A DNA stretch of 64,000 bases from Halorubrum sp. BOL3-1. Lineage in GTDB: Archaea; Halobacteriota; Halobacteria; Halobacteriales; Haloferacaceae. A model generated the notes under the pieces. It saw only the letters and a program-made list of their open reading frames with translations. It had not been told where the DNA came from and did not search any database. A program made the position numbers and the translations under genes. Shown piece after piece: positions 8,589-17,356 of the stretch; positions within the stretch are counted from its first letter, which is position 1; every line of letters starts with the position of its first letter. The stretch is from positions 2,914,001 through 2,978,000 of the forward strand of contig NZ_CP034692.1 in assembly GCF_004114375.1 (NCBI RefSeq), in the 5' to 3' direction.

Positions 8589-9671
8589 TTATGCCCCGTC
8601 GCCGCGCGGCTTAGTGTTACCCCTCTCCGTGTCGGCCGAGGGCGATCCGGCTCCGCCCCCGGCGACGATCCGCGCGCCCCCGTTCGCCGCCCGGACGACC
8701 GACACCGACCCGCCGACGCCGGCGTCGTCGAGCGCGTCCTCGCCGGCCTCGACCGCCGCGGCGGCCCGGCCCGCGTCGGTGACGCCGTAGACCGTCGGCC
8801 CCCACGAGGACTGGCCCGCACCGAACACCGGTGAGGCGCCCGACAGCGACGCGACGACCTCGCCCACCGGTGGCCGGTACACGCCGCCCTGCTCGTCGGC
8901 GTACCACGCGCCGTTGAGCCGGCCGATCTCCGCGACGGCCGCGCCGAACGCCTCCGCGTTCCCCGTCGCGATCGCCGGGAGGACCCGCCGGGTGACGATC
9001 CCGCCAATCCGGTCTGCGATCCCCGGACCCGCGCGCTCGACGGCGGTTCGCATCGCGTCGTCCTCGGCCGCCCCGCTCCGCCCGGCGTCCGCGTCCGGTT
9101 CGACGAGCAGGAACCGCCAGTCGTCGGGGACGGCGTGCCGAGCCGCCACCGGCGGGACCGTCCACTCCCCGTCCGCCGGGCGGTCGGTGGTGAAGCGCGC
9201 GGTCGGGTGACCGGCGTCGAGGACGAAGCCGCCGGACTCGAACGTCGCGACGCCGACGCCGGAGCGGCCGCCGCGGCCGAGCGCCGGAGCGCGCTCGCGC
9301 ACCCGAGCCGGCTCGCCGTAGGCGGTCGCGACGGCCGCGAGCGTCGCCGCCGCGAGCTGCGTCCCGCTGCCGAGACCGGCGTGTCGCGGGAGCGGCTTGC
9401 GGACCACGACGCGGGCGCCGTCGACGCCGAGCAGGTCGGTCGCCGCGGTCGCGTACCCGCGGACGTCGTCGCGAACGGCCTCGACCGAACCGGGTGACTC
9501 GGCGGCGGTCGACGGTCCGACCGTCACGTCGACCACCGAGTCGGGTTCCGCGTCGACGACGACCCGCGGCGCCGCGAGCCCGACGCCGAGGGCGCCGTAC
9601 AGCCGCTCGTGTGAGAGGCTGAGGTTACAGAAGCCGAAGTGGAGCCGCGCCCCGGAGCTCGCGCGTGCCAT
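8589..9671 (-). CDS. GHMP family protein, beta-RFAP synthase-like (MptG)
   Basis: 360 residues, start at the ATG at 9671 next to ARLHFGF. GHMP-superfamily pattern: KPLPRHAGLGSGTQLAAATLAA (glycine/serine-rich phosphate loop, about residues 100-120) and a C-terminal GAGQSSWGPTVYGV. It resembles beta-ribofuranosylaminobenzene 5'-phosphate synthase, the first committed step of methanopterin synthesis, which haloarchaea keep although they use folates; the true substrate here may be different. Divergent from hemC, with 168 bases between. Confidence 0.75.
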   Translation of the reverse strand: MARASSGARLHFGFCNLSLSHERLYGALGVGLAAPRVVVDAEPDSVVDVTVGPSTAAESPGSVEAVRDDVRGYATAATDLLGVDGARVVVRKPLPRHAGLGSGTQLAAATLAAVATAYGEPARVRERAPALGRGGRSGVGVATFESGGFVLDAGHPTARFTTDRPADGEWTVPPVAARHAVPDDWRFLLVEPDADAGRSGAAEDDAMRTAVERAGPGIADRIGGIVTRRVLPAIATGNAEAFGAAVAEIGRLNGAWYADEQGGVYRPPVGEVVASLSGASPVFGAGQSSWGPTVYGVTDAGRAAAAVEAGEDALDDAGVGGSVSVVRAANGGARIVAGGGAGSPSADTERGNTKPRGDGA

Positions 9672-9839
9672 TGTCGTCTCGGTGTTGCGACCGGCCGGAT
9701 AAAGGATGCGCGACCGTGGCGGGAGTTGCCTCGGACCGGGCGGAAGGGCGGGAGCAGGTCGGAACCCGCGCGTCGCCGTCGGCGTCGACGAGGCGGACGA
9801 ACTGGTGCGCTTTTGAACGCGGGGGACCTCGGTTCGCGT
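9672..9839. promoter_or_regulatory. Divergent promoter region mptG-like / hemC
   Basis: The 168-base gap separates two divergent genes and must hold both promoters. Candidate boxes: GGATAAAGG near 9699-9707 and the GCGCTTTTGAACGC stretch near 9806-9820, about 25-30 bases before the hemC ATG. No shared operator was seen. Confidence 0.35.
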
Positions 9840-11069
9840 ATGACCGAAACGCTCAGGCTCGCGACCCGCGGGTCGGACTTGGCCCTCCGACAGGCCGAGA
9901 CCGTCCGCGAGGCGCTGTCGAGCCGACGCCGCGACGTCGAACTCCGGCAGGTGGAGACGCGCGGCGACCAGATCCCCGACGAACTGATCCACCGCCTCGG
10001 GAAGACGGGCGCGTTCGTGCGCGCCCTCGACGAGGAGGTGCTCGCCGGCGACGCCGACCTCGCCGTCCACTCGCTGAAGGACCTCCCGACCGAGGAGATG
10101 GAGGACTTGGCCGTCGCGGGCGTCCCCGAGCGCGCCCCGTCCGGCGACGTGGTGGTCCAGCCGGAGGGAGTCGGAATCGAGGACCTCCCCGCCGGGTCGG
10201 TCGTCGGGACCGGCTCGCTCCGTCGCGGCGCACAGATCCGGGCGGCTCGCCCCGACCTCACCGTCGAGCCGGTCCGCGGCAACGTCGACACCCGGATAGA
10301 GAAGCTGCTCGCGCCGGGCCTCCAAGCGGAACACGAGCGCCGCCTGATCGCTTCCGGCGACTCCCGAGCGGCGACCGCAGAGGGGGCAGACGACGGCGGG
10401 GAATCGGATGACGGCGAGAGAGCGGACGACGGCGATAGAGCGGACGACGAGCCGAACTGGGACGCGCTCGGTAACGACGCCGACGACGCGGCCGACGCGG
10501 GAGACGAGGTCGACGAGGAGTTCGACCGGAGCGTCGAGGAGTGGTTCGACTCGCTGTCGGACCTCGAACGCGCGGCGATGGAGCGTCGAGTCGAGACCGA
10601 GTACGACGCCCTCGTCCTCGCGGAGGCGGGCCTGCGACGCTCGAACCTGTTCTACAAGGTGGAGACGACGCGGCTCCCGCGCGAGGAGTTCGTCCCCGCG
10701 GCCGGGCAGGGGGCCATCGCGGTCACCGCGAGCGACCCGGACGTGGTCGAGGCGGTCCGCGAGACGGTCGACCACCCGCGGACCCGCGTGGCCGTCACCG
10801 TCGAGCGGACGGTCCTCGGCGAACTCAACGGCGGCTGCGTCGCGCCGATCGGCGTCTCGGCGCTCGTCAAAGGCGAACACGTCCACGTCCGAGCGCGGGT
10901 GCTCTCGACGGACGGGACGGAGGAGGTGACCGACACCCGAGACCTGCCGATCCGCTCGCACGCGACGGCCGCCGCGGAGTTCGCCGCGGACCTCGCGGAC
11001 CGCGGCGCGGACGACCTGATCGCCGAGGCTCGCGCGGAGGCGGGAGTGGGGACGGGGACCGATGAGTGA
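9840..11069 (+). CDS. hemC: Hydroxymethylbilane synthase with acidic insert
   Basis: Porphobilinogen deaminase polymerises four porphobilinogens into hydroxymethylbilane. Conserved parts: LRLATRGSDLALRQAE at the N-terminus, AVHSLKDLPT (about 76-84), TGSLRRGAQI, PVRGNVDTR, and the dipyrromethane-cofactor cysteine in LNGGCVAPIG (Cys333). The protein has 409 residues instead of about 310, because roughly 95 residues (about 158-253), mostly Asp/Glu/Ala, are inserted between RGNVDTRIEKL and YDALVLAEAGL. First gene of the hemC-sumT-hemD operon; its end overlaps sumT by 8 bases. Confidence 0.92.
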   Translation: MTETLRLATRGSDLALRQAETVREALSSRRRDVELRQVETRGDQIPDELIHRLGKTGAFVRALDEEVLAGDADLAVHSLKDLPTEEMEDLAVAGVPERAPSGDVVVQPEGVGIEDLPAGSVVGTGSLRRGAQIRAARPDLTVEPVRGNVDTRIEKLLAPGLQAEHERRLIASGDSRAATAEGADDGGESDDGERADDGDRADDEPNWDALGNDADDAADAGDEVDEEFDRSVEEWFDSLSDLERAAMERRVETEYDALVLAEAGLRRSNLFYKVETTRLPREEFVPAAGQGAIAVTASDPDVVEAVRETVDHPRTRVAVTVERTVLGELNGGCVAPIGVSALVKGEHVHVRARVLSTDGTEEVTDTRDLPIRSHATAAAEFAADLADRGADDLIAEARAEAGVGTGTDE

Positions 11070-12006
11070 GGGCGGCGCCGGCGCGGGGACGGGAACCGGG
11101 CCGGCGGCAGGCGGCGACGAGCCGCCGACCCGCCGCCGCGACGACCCGGTCGGGACGGTCTTCCTCGTCGGCTCCGGGCCGGGCGACCCGGATCTGCTGA
11201 CAGTGAAGTCGAAGCGGCTGATCGAGTCGGCCGACGTGGTCCTCCACGACAAGCTCCCGGGACCGGAGATCCTCGGTGAGATCCCCGAGGCGAAGCGCGA
11301 GGACGTGGGGAAACGCGCCGGCGGCGAGTGGACGCCTCAGGAGTACACCAATCGCCGGATGGTCGAGCTGGCGGAGGCGGGGAACCGCGTCGTCCGACTG
11401 AAGGGTGGCGACCCGTTCGTCTTCGGGCGCGGCGGCGAGGAGGCTGAACACCTCGCGGCGGCCGGGATCCCTTTCGAGGTCGTCCCCGGCGTCACCTCCG
11501 CGATCGCCGGTCCCGCGGTCGCCGGGATACCCGTCACGCACCGCGACCACGCCTCGTCGGTCTCGTTCGTCACCGGCCACGAGGACCCGACGAAAGACGA
11601 GTCCGCGGTGAACTGGGACGCGCTCGCGGCGACCGGCGGGACGGTCGTCGTGCTGATGGGCGTCGGCAAGCTGCCGGCCTACGCCACCGAACTCCGCGAC
11701 GCCGGCCTCGACGGCGACACGCCCGTCGCCCTCGTCGAACGCGCCACCTGGCCCGACATGCGCGTCGCGACCGGCACGCTCGACACGATCGTCGACGCCC
11801 GCGACGAGGCGGGGATCGAGCCGCCCGCGATCACCGTGATCGGTGACGTGGCCGCGACCCGCGACCGCGTCGTGACCTTCCTCGAAAACGCCGGCTCCGC
11901 GCCGGTCAGGTCCGCGAGCGAGGACGACGGATCGGCGGAAAGAAGAGATGACGCCCCGGTAGAGGGGGAAGGCGACGCGCCGACCGACGGGGGTGACGAG
12001 GCGTGA
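11062..12006 (+). CDS. Uroporphyrinogen-III C-methyltransferase
   Basis: S-adenosylmethionine-dependent methyltransferase making precorrin-2 from uroporphyrinogen III (CobA/SumT type), leading to siroheme, cobalamin and heme in archaea. Family motifs: VGSGPGDPDLLTVKS, VVLHDKL, VRLKGGDPFVFGRGGEE and PGVTSAIAGPAVAGIPVTHR. About 25 extra Gly/Ala/Pro residues precede the domain and about 40 acidic residues follow it. No CysG-type dehydrogenase domain is fused. Coupled on both sides by overlapping start and stop codons. Confidence 0.92.
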   Translation: MSEGGAGAGTGTGPAAGGDEPPTRRRDDPVGTVFLVGSGPGDPDLLTVKSKRLIESADVVLHDKLPGPEILGEIPEAKREDVGKRAGGEWTPQEYTNRRMVELAEAGNRVVRLKGGDPFVFGRGGEEAEHLAAAGIPFEVVPGVTSAIAGPAVAGIPVTHRDHASSVSFVTGHEDPTKDESAVNWDALAATGGTVVVLMGVGKLPAYATELRDAGLDGDTPVALVERATWPDMRVATGTLDTIVDARDEAGIEPPAITVIGDVAATRDRVVTFLENAGSAPVRSASEDDGSAERRDDAPVEGEGDAPTDGGDEA

Positions 12007-12779
12007 GCGACGGCGGAGACCGGAGGCCTCGCGTGGCCGTCTTCCGTCCCGACGACGAGCGGATCGAGTCGGCCGTCGAGCTGCTCCGGTCGCTCGGTGC
12101 GGAGCCGACCGCTGACCCGATGCTCGAAGTCGAGCCGACGGGGGCCGTCCCCGACGACGCGCCGCTCGTCGTGCTCACGAGCAAGACCGGCGTCGAGCTG
12201 GCCGCCGAGGCGGGCTGGGAACCCGGTAACGCCGACCTCGCGGTCATCGGACCGGCGACGGCGGCGGCCGCCCGCGACGCGGGCTGGACCGTCGATATCG
12301 TCCCCGAGGAGTACACCTCCGCCGGCCTCGTCGCGGCGCTCGAACCCCGCGTCGCGGGCGAGTGCGTCGTCGTCGCCCGCTCCGATCACGGCAGCGACGT
12401 GCTCTTGGACGGTCTCCGCGAGGCCGGCGCCGACGTGAGCGAGACCGTGCTGTACCGGCTCTCGCGGCCGGCCGGTGCGGGGGACTCGGCTGAATTGATG
12501 GCGATCGACGAGCTCGACGCGGTCACGTTCACCTCCTCGCTGACGGTCGAGAACTTCCTCGCGGCGGCCGCGGACCGCGGCGTCAGCGACGAGGCGCGCG
12601 CCGGGCTGGCGGACGCGGTCGTCGGCGCTATCGGCCCGCCGACCGCGGAGACCGCCGCGGACCGCGGCGTCGACGTCGACGTCGTCCCGGACGAGGCGTC
12701 GTTCGAGGCGCTCGCGACCGCTGTCGTCGACGCGTTCGACGACGAGTCAGCGGACGGACCCGACGCCGACCGACGGTAA
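12003..12779 (+). CDS. hemD: Uroporphyrinogen-III synthase
   Basis: Closes hydroxymethylbilane to uroporphyrinogen III. 258 residues with the poorly conserved HemD fold: LVVLTSKTGVELAAEAGW, LAVIGPATAAAARDAGW, YRLSRPAG, VTFTSSLTVENFLAAA (family motif near residue 175) and GAIGPPTAETAADRGVDVD. Starts at GTG 12003, overlapping the sumT stop (GTGA). Its place after hemC and sumT makes the assignment secure. Confidence 0.88.
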   Translation: MSDGGDRRPRVAVFRPDDERIESAVELLRSLGAEPTADPMLEVEPTGAVPDDAPLVVLTSKTGVELAAEAGWEPGNADLAVIGPATAAAARDAGWTVDIVPEEYTSAGLVAALEPRVAGECVVVARSDHGSDVLLDGLREAGADVSETVLYRLSRPAGAGDSAELMAIDELDAVTFTSSLTVENFLAAAADRGVSDEARAGLADAVVGAIGPPTAETAADRGVDVDVVPDEASFEALATAVVDAFDDESADGPDADRR

Positions 12780-12984
12780 CTCGGTCTCCGTCCCGTCCCG
12801 TCGCTATCGGCCGAACCGCGTGTCGCGGGGTCGAAACATCTCCGAATCGACGGCCGATCTTCGCTTTCTCGAACGAGAGTGGGAGCTGTTCGGTCCGTCG
12901 ACGATCGTACGACGACGCTCGATTCGCGACCGTTCGCCCGATCCGTGTGTTCGCTACGGCGCCCACAAATACTATATCTGATAT

Positions 12985-13027
12985 TTTGGGACGCGGCTTT
13001 ATATTCAGGAGAGTGATACCAAAAGAC
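12985..13027 (+). promoter_or_regulatory. Putative promoter of the 13028 gene
   Basis: A run of AT-rich sequence (TACTATATCTGATATTTTGG then GGCTTTATATTC) precedes the ATG at 13028. The TTTATATT box at about 12997-13004 lies 24-31 bases upstream of the ATG, the spacing expected for a nearly leaderless transcript. Confidence 0.45.
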
Positions 13028-13432
13028 ATGGAACCGAGCGAGCGCTGGCTGCTGCGGGTCGAGGACGATGTCCTCGTCGTCGAGTTCCCCCACGGGACTG
13101 GACTGAGCCCCGCGGACGGCGAGGCGCTGCTCGATCGGTGGCGGAGCGCGGCCACCCCGGACGCCATCGAGGCCGTCGTGATCGTCGTGCGGACGAGCCG
13201 TCCGTGTTCGGACGCCGGGCGACGGGCGCTTCGGGAGTCCACGCAGATCGCGGTCGCCCGCGGCGTCGACCGGTTCGCCGTCGTCGGAGAGCGCTCGAAG
13301 CGGCGATTCCTCAAGCGGACGATAGACGTCGAGGACGTCGAGGTCGAGGCATTCAACGACCCGTCGGTCGCCGCGAAGTGGGCGGCGCCAGCCGACTCCG
13401 ACTCGTCGCCGTCGATCGAATTGACGCTGTGA
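13028..13432 (+). CDS. Small STAS/SpoIIAA-like protein
   Basis: 134 residues, start ATG at 13028. The order is strand-rich WLLRVEDDVLVVEFPHGT, a helix (SPADGEALLDRWRSA), a hydrophobic strand VVIVVRTSRPCSDAGRRAL and a second helix, then DRFAVVGERSKRRFLKRTID. This resembles the STAS/SEC14-like SpoIIAA fold seen in haloarchaeal hypothetical proteins. The assignment is by pattern only. Single gene with its own TATA-like promoter. Confidence 0.6.
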   Translation: MEPSERWLLRVEDDVLVVEFPHGTGLSPADGEALLDRWRSAATPDAIEAVVIVVRTSRPCSDAGRRALRESTQIAVARGVDRFAVVGERSKRRFLKRTIDVEDVEVEAFNDPSVAAKWAAPADSDSSPSIELTL

Positions 13433-13513
13433 GACCGCTCCGCCGCTACGTCTCCGCGCGTCTCTGACTCCCGCTTTTCCGGTTCGTCGCAGTCGGTTCG
13501 AGCCGACGGCGAC

Positions 13514-14842
13514 TCAGACGGACGCGTCCGTCTCGATCCCCGCCTCCTCGACGACGCGTTTCGCCTGCCGAGTGGCGCGCTCTCGGACCGCGTCGGCGTC
13601 GATTCCGACGTGTTCCCCGTCGGCGTAGCGCACCTCGCCGTCGACCATCGCGAAGACTACGTCGTCGCCGCGGGCGGCGTACACCAGGTGCGAGAGCGGG
13701 TCGTGAATCGGCGTCGCCCGGGTCAGGTCGGTCGTGAGACCGATCACGTCGGCGCGCTGCCCCTCCCGGAGAGTCCCGAGCCGGTCGAAGCCGGCCGCCC
13801 GAGCGCCGCCTTCCGTCGCCATCTCCAGCACGGTCGACGCCGGGAGGCGGGTCGGGTCGCGGGCGTCGACCTTCCCGAGGAGGCTCGCCTGCCGCATCTC
13901 GGTGAACGGATCGAGCGTGTTGTTACACGGCGGCCCGTCGTTACCGAGCGCGACCGTGACCCCGCGGTCGAGGTAGTCCTGGACCGGGGCGATCCCCGAG
14001 GCGAGCTTCATGTTTGAGGAGGGGCAGTGAGTGACGACCGTGTCGGTGTCCGCGAGTACCTCGCGCTCGCGCTCGTCCGTGTGGACGCAGTGCGCGAGCG
14101 TCACGTCCGGACCGGTCAGGCCCACCTCGTCGAGCCAGAGCACGTTCCGCCGCCCGGTGTCGGCCTCGACGGTCTCGATCTCCTCGACGTTCTCGCTGGC
14201 GTGGGTGTGGATCGTCACCCCGTCGTACCGGTCGGCCAGCTCCCGGCAGCCGCGCAGGCACTCTTCGGTACAGGTGACCGCGAACCGCGGCGTGACCGCG
14301 TACCGGACGCGACCGCCGGCCGCGCCGTGGTACTCCCGGATCAGGTCCTCGCTCGCCGCGAGCGCGGCGTCGGTCTCCTCTAAGAGTCCGTCGGGCGACG
14401 CCTTGTCCATCAGCACCTTCCCGAGCCGGGCGCGGATCCCGGTGTCTATCGCGGCCTCGAACGCCTCCGCGGCGTGGTTCACCGAGAGGTGGTCGACGAC
14501 GGTCGTCGTCCCGGATTCGAGACACTCCAGGTAGCCCAGCTCGGCCGCCGCCCGAGTCGCCTCGGCGTCCATCGCCGCCTCCATCGGCAACACGGCGTCG
14601 AACAGCCAGTCCAGCAGCGCGGTGTCGTCCGCGATCCCCCGGCCCAGCGACTGGACGGAGTGAACGTGGCCCCCGATGAGGCCGGGCGCGACGATGTCGA
14701 ACGCCCGGCGCTCGTGGTCGGGGTAGCGCTCGCGGAGGGCGGTCTCGTCGCCGACCGCGGCGATCGTTTCCCCCTCGACGACGACGGCGCCGTCGGGGAT
14801 GACGGTCTCTGAGTCGGCGAGGAGGGTTCCGGCGATCAGCAT
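13514..14842 (-). CDS. Amidohydrolase, probable nucleoside/SAH deaminase
   Basis: 442 residues of the TrzN/SAH-deaminase branch of metal-dependent amidohydrolases. Metal ligands: HVHS (first HxH), HTHASE with the second His about residue 210, AHCVH, and the Asp of ALGNDG. THCPSSNMKLASGIAP matches S-adenosylhomocysteine/methylthioadenosine deaminases and 5'-deoxyadenosine deaminase. Start at ATG 14842 (MLIAGTLLAD); a TTG at 14899 would add 19 unconserved residues. Substrate cannot be fixed from sequence alone. Confidence 0.8.
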   Translation of the reverse strand: MLIAGTLLADSETVIPDGAVVVEGETIAAVGDETALRERYPDHERRAFDIVAPGLIGGHVHSVQSLGRGIADDTALLDWLFDAVLPMEAAMDAEATRAAAELGYLECLESGTTTVVDHLSVNHAAEAFEAAIDTGIRARLGKVLMDKASPDGLLEETDAALAASEDLIREYHGAAGGRVRYAVTPRFAVTCTEECLRGCRELADRYDGVTIHTHASENVEEIETVEADTGRRNVLWLDEVGLTGPDVTLAHCVHTDEREREVLADTDTVVTHCPSSNMKLASGIAPVQDYLDRGVTVALGNDGPPCNNTLDPFTEMRQASLLGKVDARDPTRLPASTVLEMATEGGARAAGFDRLGTLREGQRADVIGLTTDLTRATPIHDPLSHLVYAARGDDVVFAMVDGEVRYADGEHVGIDADAVRERATRQAKRVVEEAGIETDASV

Positions 14843-15220
14843 GTCCGTTCGTTCCTGTCGGTCGACCCGTAAGACGCTGTCCGTTCGGGTGTCGATCAAC
14901 GCGCCGAGCTCTCAGTTAGCGTGATAATTTCACACATGAGCGGTGGCGCGCGCCTCCGAGCGCCCATCGGGCGCGAGGTGCGCGTGCGAGGGAGTCGCTG
15001 GTGGTCGAGCGAAGCGAAGACCGCCAGCGACGAGGCTGGGGAGGCGTGAGGTGCGGTTGCTGTACGGTGCGGGGCGGGCTTCGGCAGTGGTCGTGGTGAT
15101 CGCAGAGCCATACCCAGAGACACTGTCGCACAGCCGAGCGGCTGGGGCTTCGGCGGTCATCTCACCGGAACCGATCCCGGGTCAGCGAGCCGCTGGGGAC
15201 GCAGTCCTCCGTTCGTCCCC
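14843..15220. other. Intergenic stretch holding a hairpin-forming repeat
   Basis: 378 bases between two convergently placed minus-strand genes. No credible gene on either strand: open frames are arginine/alanine-rich shadows. An AT-rich box (GATAATTTCACACATGAG, about 14922-14939) opens it. It also holds the inverted repeat described at 14994-15031 and a G-rich tail (GAGGCTGGGGAGGCGTGAGG). Confidence 0.5.
14994..15031. repeat. Inverted repeat of a dispersed haloarchaeal motif
   Basis: Arms GTCGCTGGTGGTC (14994-15006) and GACCGCCAGCGAC (15019-15031) pair over 13 bases with one G:T wobble; the loop is GAGCGAAGCGAA. The following GAGGCTGGGGAGGCGTGAGG is, from memory, part of a sequence recurring in Halorubrum intergenic regions. 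Only one copy is present here, so the dispersed nature cannot be shown from this window. Confidence 0.5.
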
Positions 15221-15721
15221 TCAGTCCAGTCGCTTGTCGCGGAACGCGCGGATCACGTCCTGCCGGGCGATTATCCCGACGGTCCGCCCCTCGTCGTCGA
15301 CCACGGGAACGCGGTTGATGTCCGGGTCGTCACCGACGAGCAGGTCCAACACGGCGTCGACCCCCTCGTCGGGCGTCACCGTCGCCACGTCCCCGCTCAT
15401 CACCTCGGAGATCGGTCGGTCCGCGTTGCGGACCATGTCGACGCCGAGATCGAGGTCGGCCCACGGACGTTTCACCTGATACGAGAGCGTGTCCACGAAC
15501 GGCGGGAGTCCGATCGGGATCCACAGCGTCTCCTCCTCGGGCTCGAACAGGCCTACGAGGTCGGACTCGGTGACGACCCCGACCACCCGCTCGTCGCCGT
15601 CGACCACGGGGAAGCCGCTGAACTCGTACCGGGCGAACCGCTTGAACACGTCGGCCACATCGTCGTCGGGCGAGACCGTTTTCACGTCCGGTTCCATCAG
15701 GTCGCGGGCGGTCAGGGACAT
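15221..15721 (-). CDS. Two-CBS-domain protein
   Basis: 166 residues made of two CBS repeats: LMEPDVKTVSPDDDVADVF to VGVVTESDLVGLF (about 8-60) and VMSGDVATVTPDEGVDAVL to VGIIARQDVIRAF (about 106-160). CBS pairs bind adenine nucleotides and regulate partners. There is no attached catalytic domain and the neighbours give no partner. Middle segment with WIPIGLPPF is typical of stand-alone haloarchaeal CBS proteins. Confidence 0.88.
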   Translation of the reverse strand: MSLTARDLMEPDVKTVSPDDDVADVFKRFARYEFSGFPVVDGDERVVGVVTESDLVGLFEPEEETLWIPIGLPPFVDTLSYQVKRPWADLDLGVDMVRNADRPISEVMSGDVATVTPDEGVDAVLDLLVGDDPDINRVPVVDDEGRTVGIIARQDVIRAFRDKRLD

Positions 15722-15820
15722 ACCGGACGGTCACCGCGGGAGGCCGTAGGCGTTTCGCCCCGAGAGTCGCGACGGGGATCCGACGTAACGGACTTACGGA
15801 CCGGGAACGCAGTAGATCGC

Positions 15821-16315
15821 ATGTACCGCAACGGCCACGTCGGGGCGTCGCTCGTCGTCTACGCTCCGTTCGGGTTCCTCGTCACCGCGCTCGTCTCGGT
15901 CGAGGCCGGGGCGGTCGGTGCGCTCGGCGTGGCGTCGACGGCGATGGTACCCGACCTCGACGTGCGCGTCCCGTTCGTCAAACACCGAGGGATCACGCAC
16001 ACCGTCTGGTTCGCGCTGCTCGTCGGGGGCGTGTTCGGGACTGCCGGACTGGCTCTCGGTATCCAGAACGGCGCCGCGACCGCGCTGCTGTTCGGCGGCG
16101 TCGGATCCCTCTTCGGCGCGGTGACGACCGTCTCGCACCTCCTCGCCGACGCGCTCACACCCGTGGGGATCCGGCCGTACGCGCCCGTGCGAGACGACGA
16201 GTACACGCTCGATCTGTTCACGGCCGCGGATCCGGTCGCCAACTACGCGTTGTTGGGGCTGGGCGGCGTCGCCGCCGCGGTCGCGCTCGTCGCCGGCGAG
16301 GCGCTACCAGTCTGA
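15821..16315 (+). CDS. YdjM-like membrane-bound metal-dependent hydrolase
   Basis: 164 residues with four to five membrane segments and the YdjM/DUF457 signature histidines: YRNGHVGASL at the start, PDLDVRVPFVKHRGITHTV (about residues 45-64) and SHLLADALTPVGIRP. This family is described as inner-membrane metal-dependent hydrolases; the physiological substrate is unknown. Divergent from the CBS gene and tail-to-tail with the thioredoxin pseudogene. Confidence 0.85.
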   Translation: MYRNGHVGASLVVYAPFGFLVTALVSVEAGAVGALGVASTAMVPDLDVRVPFVKHRGITHTVWFALLVGGVFGTAGLALGIQNGAATALLFGGVGSLFGAVTTVSHLLADALTPVGIRPYAPVRDDEYTLDLFTAADPVANYALLGLGGVAAAVALVAGEALPV

Positions 16316-16346
16316 AGACGGGTTCCACTCGGAGTCGTCGAGGTCA

Positions 16347-16750
16347 TCAAGCCGTACAGGCTCTCTCCGTGTACGACTGGATGAGCGAGCGAAGGTCGTC
16401 CTCGCCCCGAAGACCGATAATCTCCTCGGCCTGCTCCCCGCCAGCGAACAGGACGAGCGTCGGGACGTCCCGGACGCCGTAGGCAGCGGCGAGATGTCGG
16501 CGTCGACGTCGACCTTGGCGACAGTCGCATCTGTGTCCGCGGCCAGACTCTCGACGATCGGTTCGAGCACCTAATGGGGGCCACACCAGTCGGCGTAGAA
16601 CCCTGTCAGGACGACTTCGCTCTCGGCGACGATGTCGTCGATTTTAGCTTCACTATCGACGTAGAGCGGCCCGTTCGCGGGAACGTTACCAGCGTCGGAT
16701 ACGGTATCAGTCGCCACCACCCGTCTCTGGGCACCAACCCCACACAAAAT
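16347..16750 (-). pseudogene. Broken thioredoxin gene
   Basis: On the minus strand, VVLTGFYADWCGPH (to 16574) is followed by an in-frame TAG and then VLEPIVESLAADTDATVAKV in the same frame. After DVDADIS the frame shifts, and LAAAYGVRDVPTLVLFAGGE plus EEIIGLRGEDDLRSLI continue in another frame to a stop at 16347. Together these are a complete thioredoxin. Damage is thus a stop just after the active site, a frameshift, and a His where the second cysteine of WCGPC should be. The N-terminal limit is approximate. Confidence 0.85.
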
Positions 16751-16868
16751 ATGTGCGATATACACAATAACACACAGATACAGCTGAGCGTAGTATCCGA
16801 GCAAACTACCGCGCAGTCACGAGAGGAAAATCGCCGCTATAACCACCGGTATGAGCGGAAAAGAGAGG

Positions 16869-17273
16869 TTAGCTTTCGGCAGCGGGAGCCGAGTTCTCGG
16901 GCTGTTCGTACTTGTTTTCGAACTCCTGGATAAGCCGGCCCATCTTGGCGTACCAGTCGTTGAGCATCCGCTGCATCTCGTCGGTGATCTTCGACGGGTC
17001 AGTCGGCGAGTAGACGTGGTAGTAGCCGCCTTGGTCGTAGTTGATCTGCTCTTTCTCGATGAACCCCGTCTGGAGCAGGCGCTGGACAGCCCGGTACGCG
17101 GTCGAGCGCTCTCGATCCACACGCTCGGCGAGGTCGTCAACGGTCAGCGGTTCCTCTGCCTCGACGAGCGCTTGGAAGCACTTTCTGTCGAGATCTTTGA
17201 GCCCGTGGAAGCACTCCGGCAGCCCCTCACAGTTCATGTCTTGACGGAGCTGTTCTGTCATCGAATCTGGCAT
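16869..17273 (-). CDS. Winged-helix transcriptional regulator
   Basis: 134 residues. The central segment LTVDDLAERVDRERSTAYRAVQRLLQTGFIEKE is a clear helix-turn-helix with wing (about residues 43-76), of the TrmB/MarR-like predicted regulators of haloarchaea. Cysteines near the N-terminus (MNCEGLPECF, about 13-22, and RKCF, about 30-33) could sense redox or sulfur state. It heads the sulfur island and is followed downstream by a dead thioredoxin, so it most plausibly controls the adjoining transport and sulfurtransfer genes. An alternative start is the ATG at 17261. Confidence 0.8.
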   Translation of the reverse strand: MPDSMTEQLRQDMNCEGLPECFHGLKDLDRKCFQALVEAEEPLTVDDLAERVDRERSTAYRAVQRLLQTGFIEKEQINYDQGGYYHVYSPTDPSKITDEMQRMLNDWYAKMGRLIQEFENKYEQPENSAPAAES

Positions 17274-17356
17274 CCTAATCGATACTATGTAGGCCCGCAG
17301 CTGTTAAAACACTTTTGTACGGATTATACAATTTTATAGTGTGCCGTCTAAAACAA
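17274..17356. promoter_or_regulatory. Operator/promoter region upstream of the HTH gene
   Basis: Between the regulator start (17273) and the end of the TauE gene lie GATACTATG at 17281-17289 and TTATACAATTTTATAGTGTG at 17323-17342. Both contain ATACTAT/ATAGTGT-type cores also found in front of other genes of this island (18666-18681, 23153-23183). Candidate autoregulatory sites. Confidence 0.4.

Noticed and set aside
14943-15479. Plus-strand protein gene in the gap after the amidohydrolase
   Set aside because: It overlaps the CBS gene antisense and its translation is arginine/serine-rich shadow sequence with no conserved pattern.
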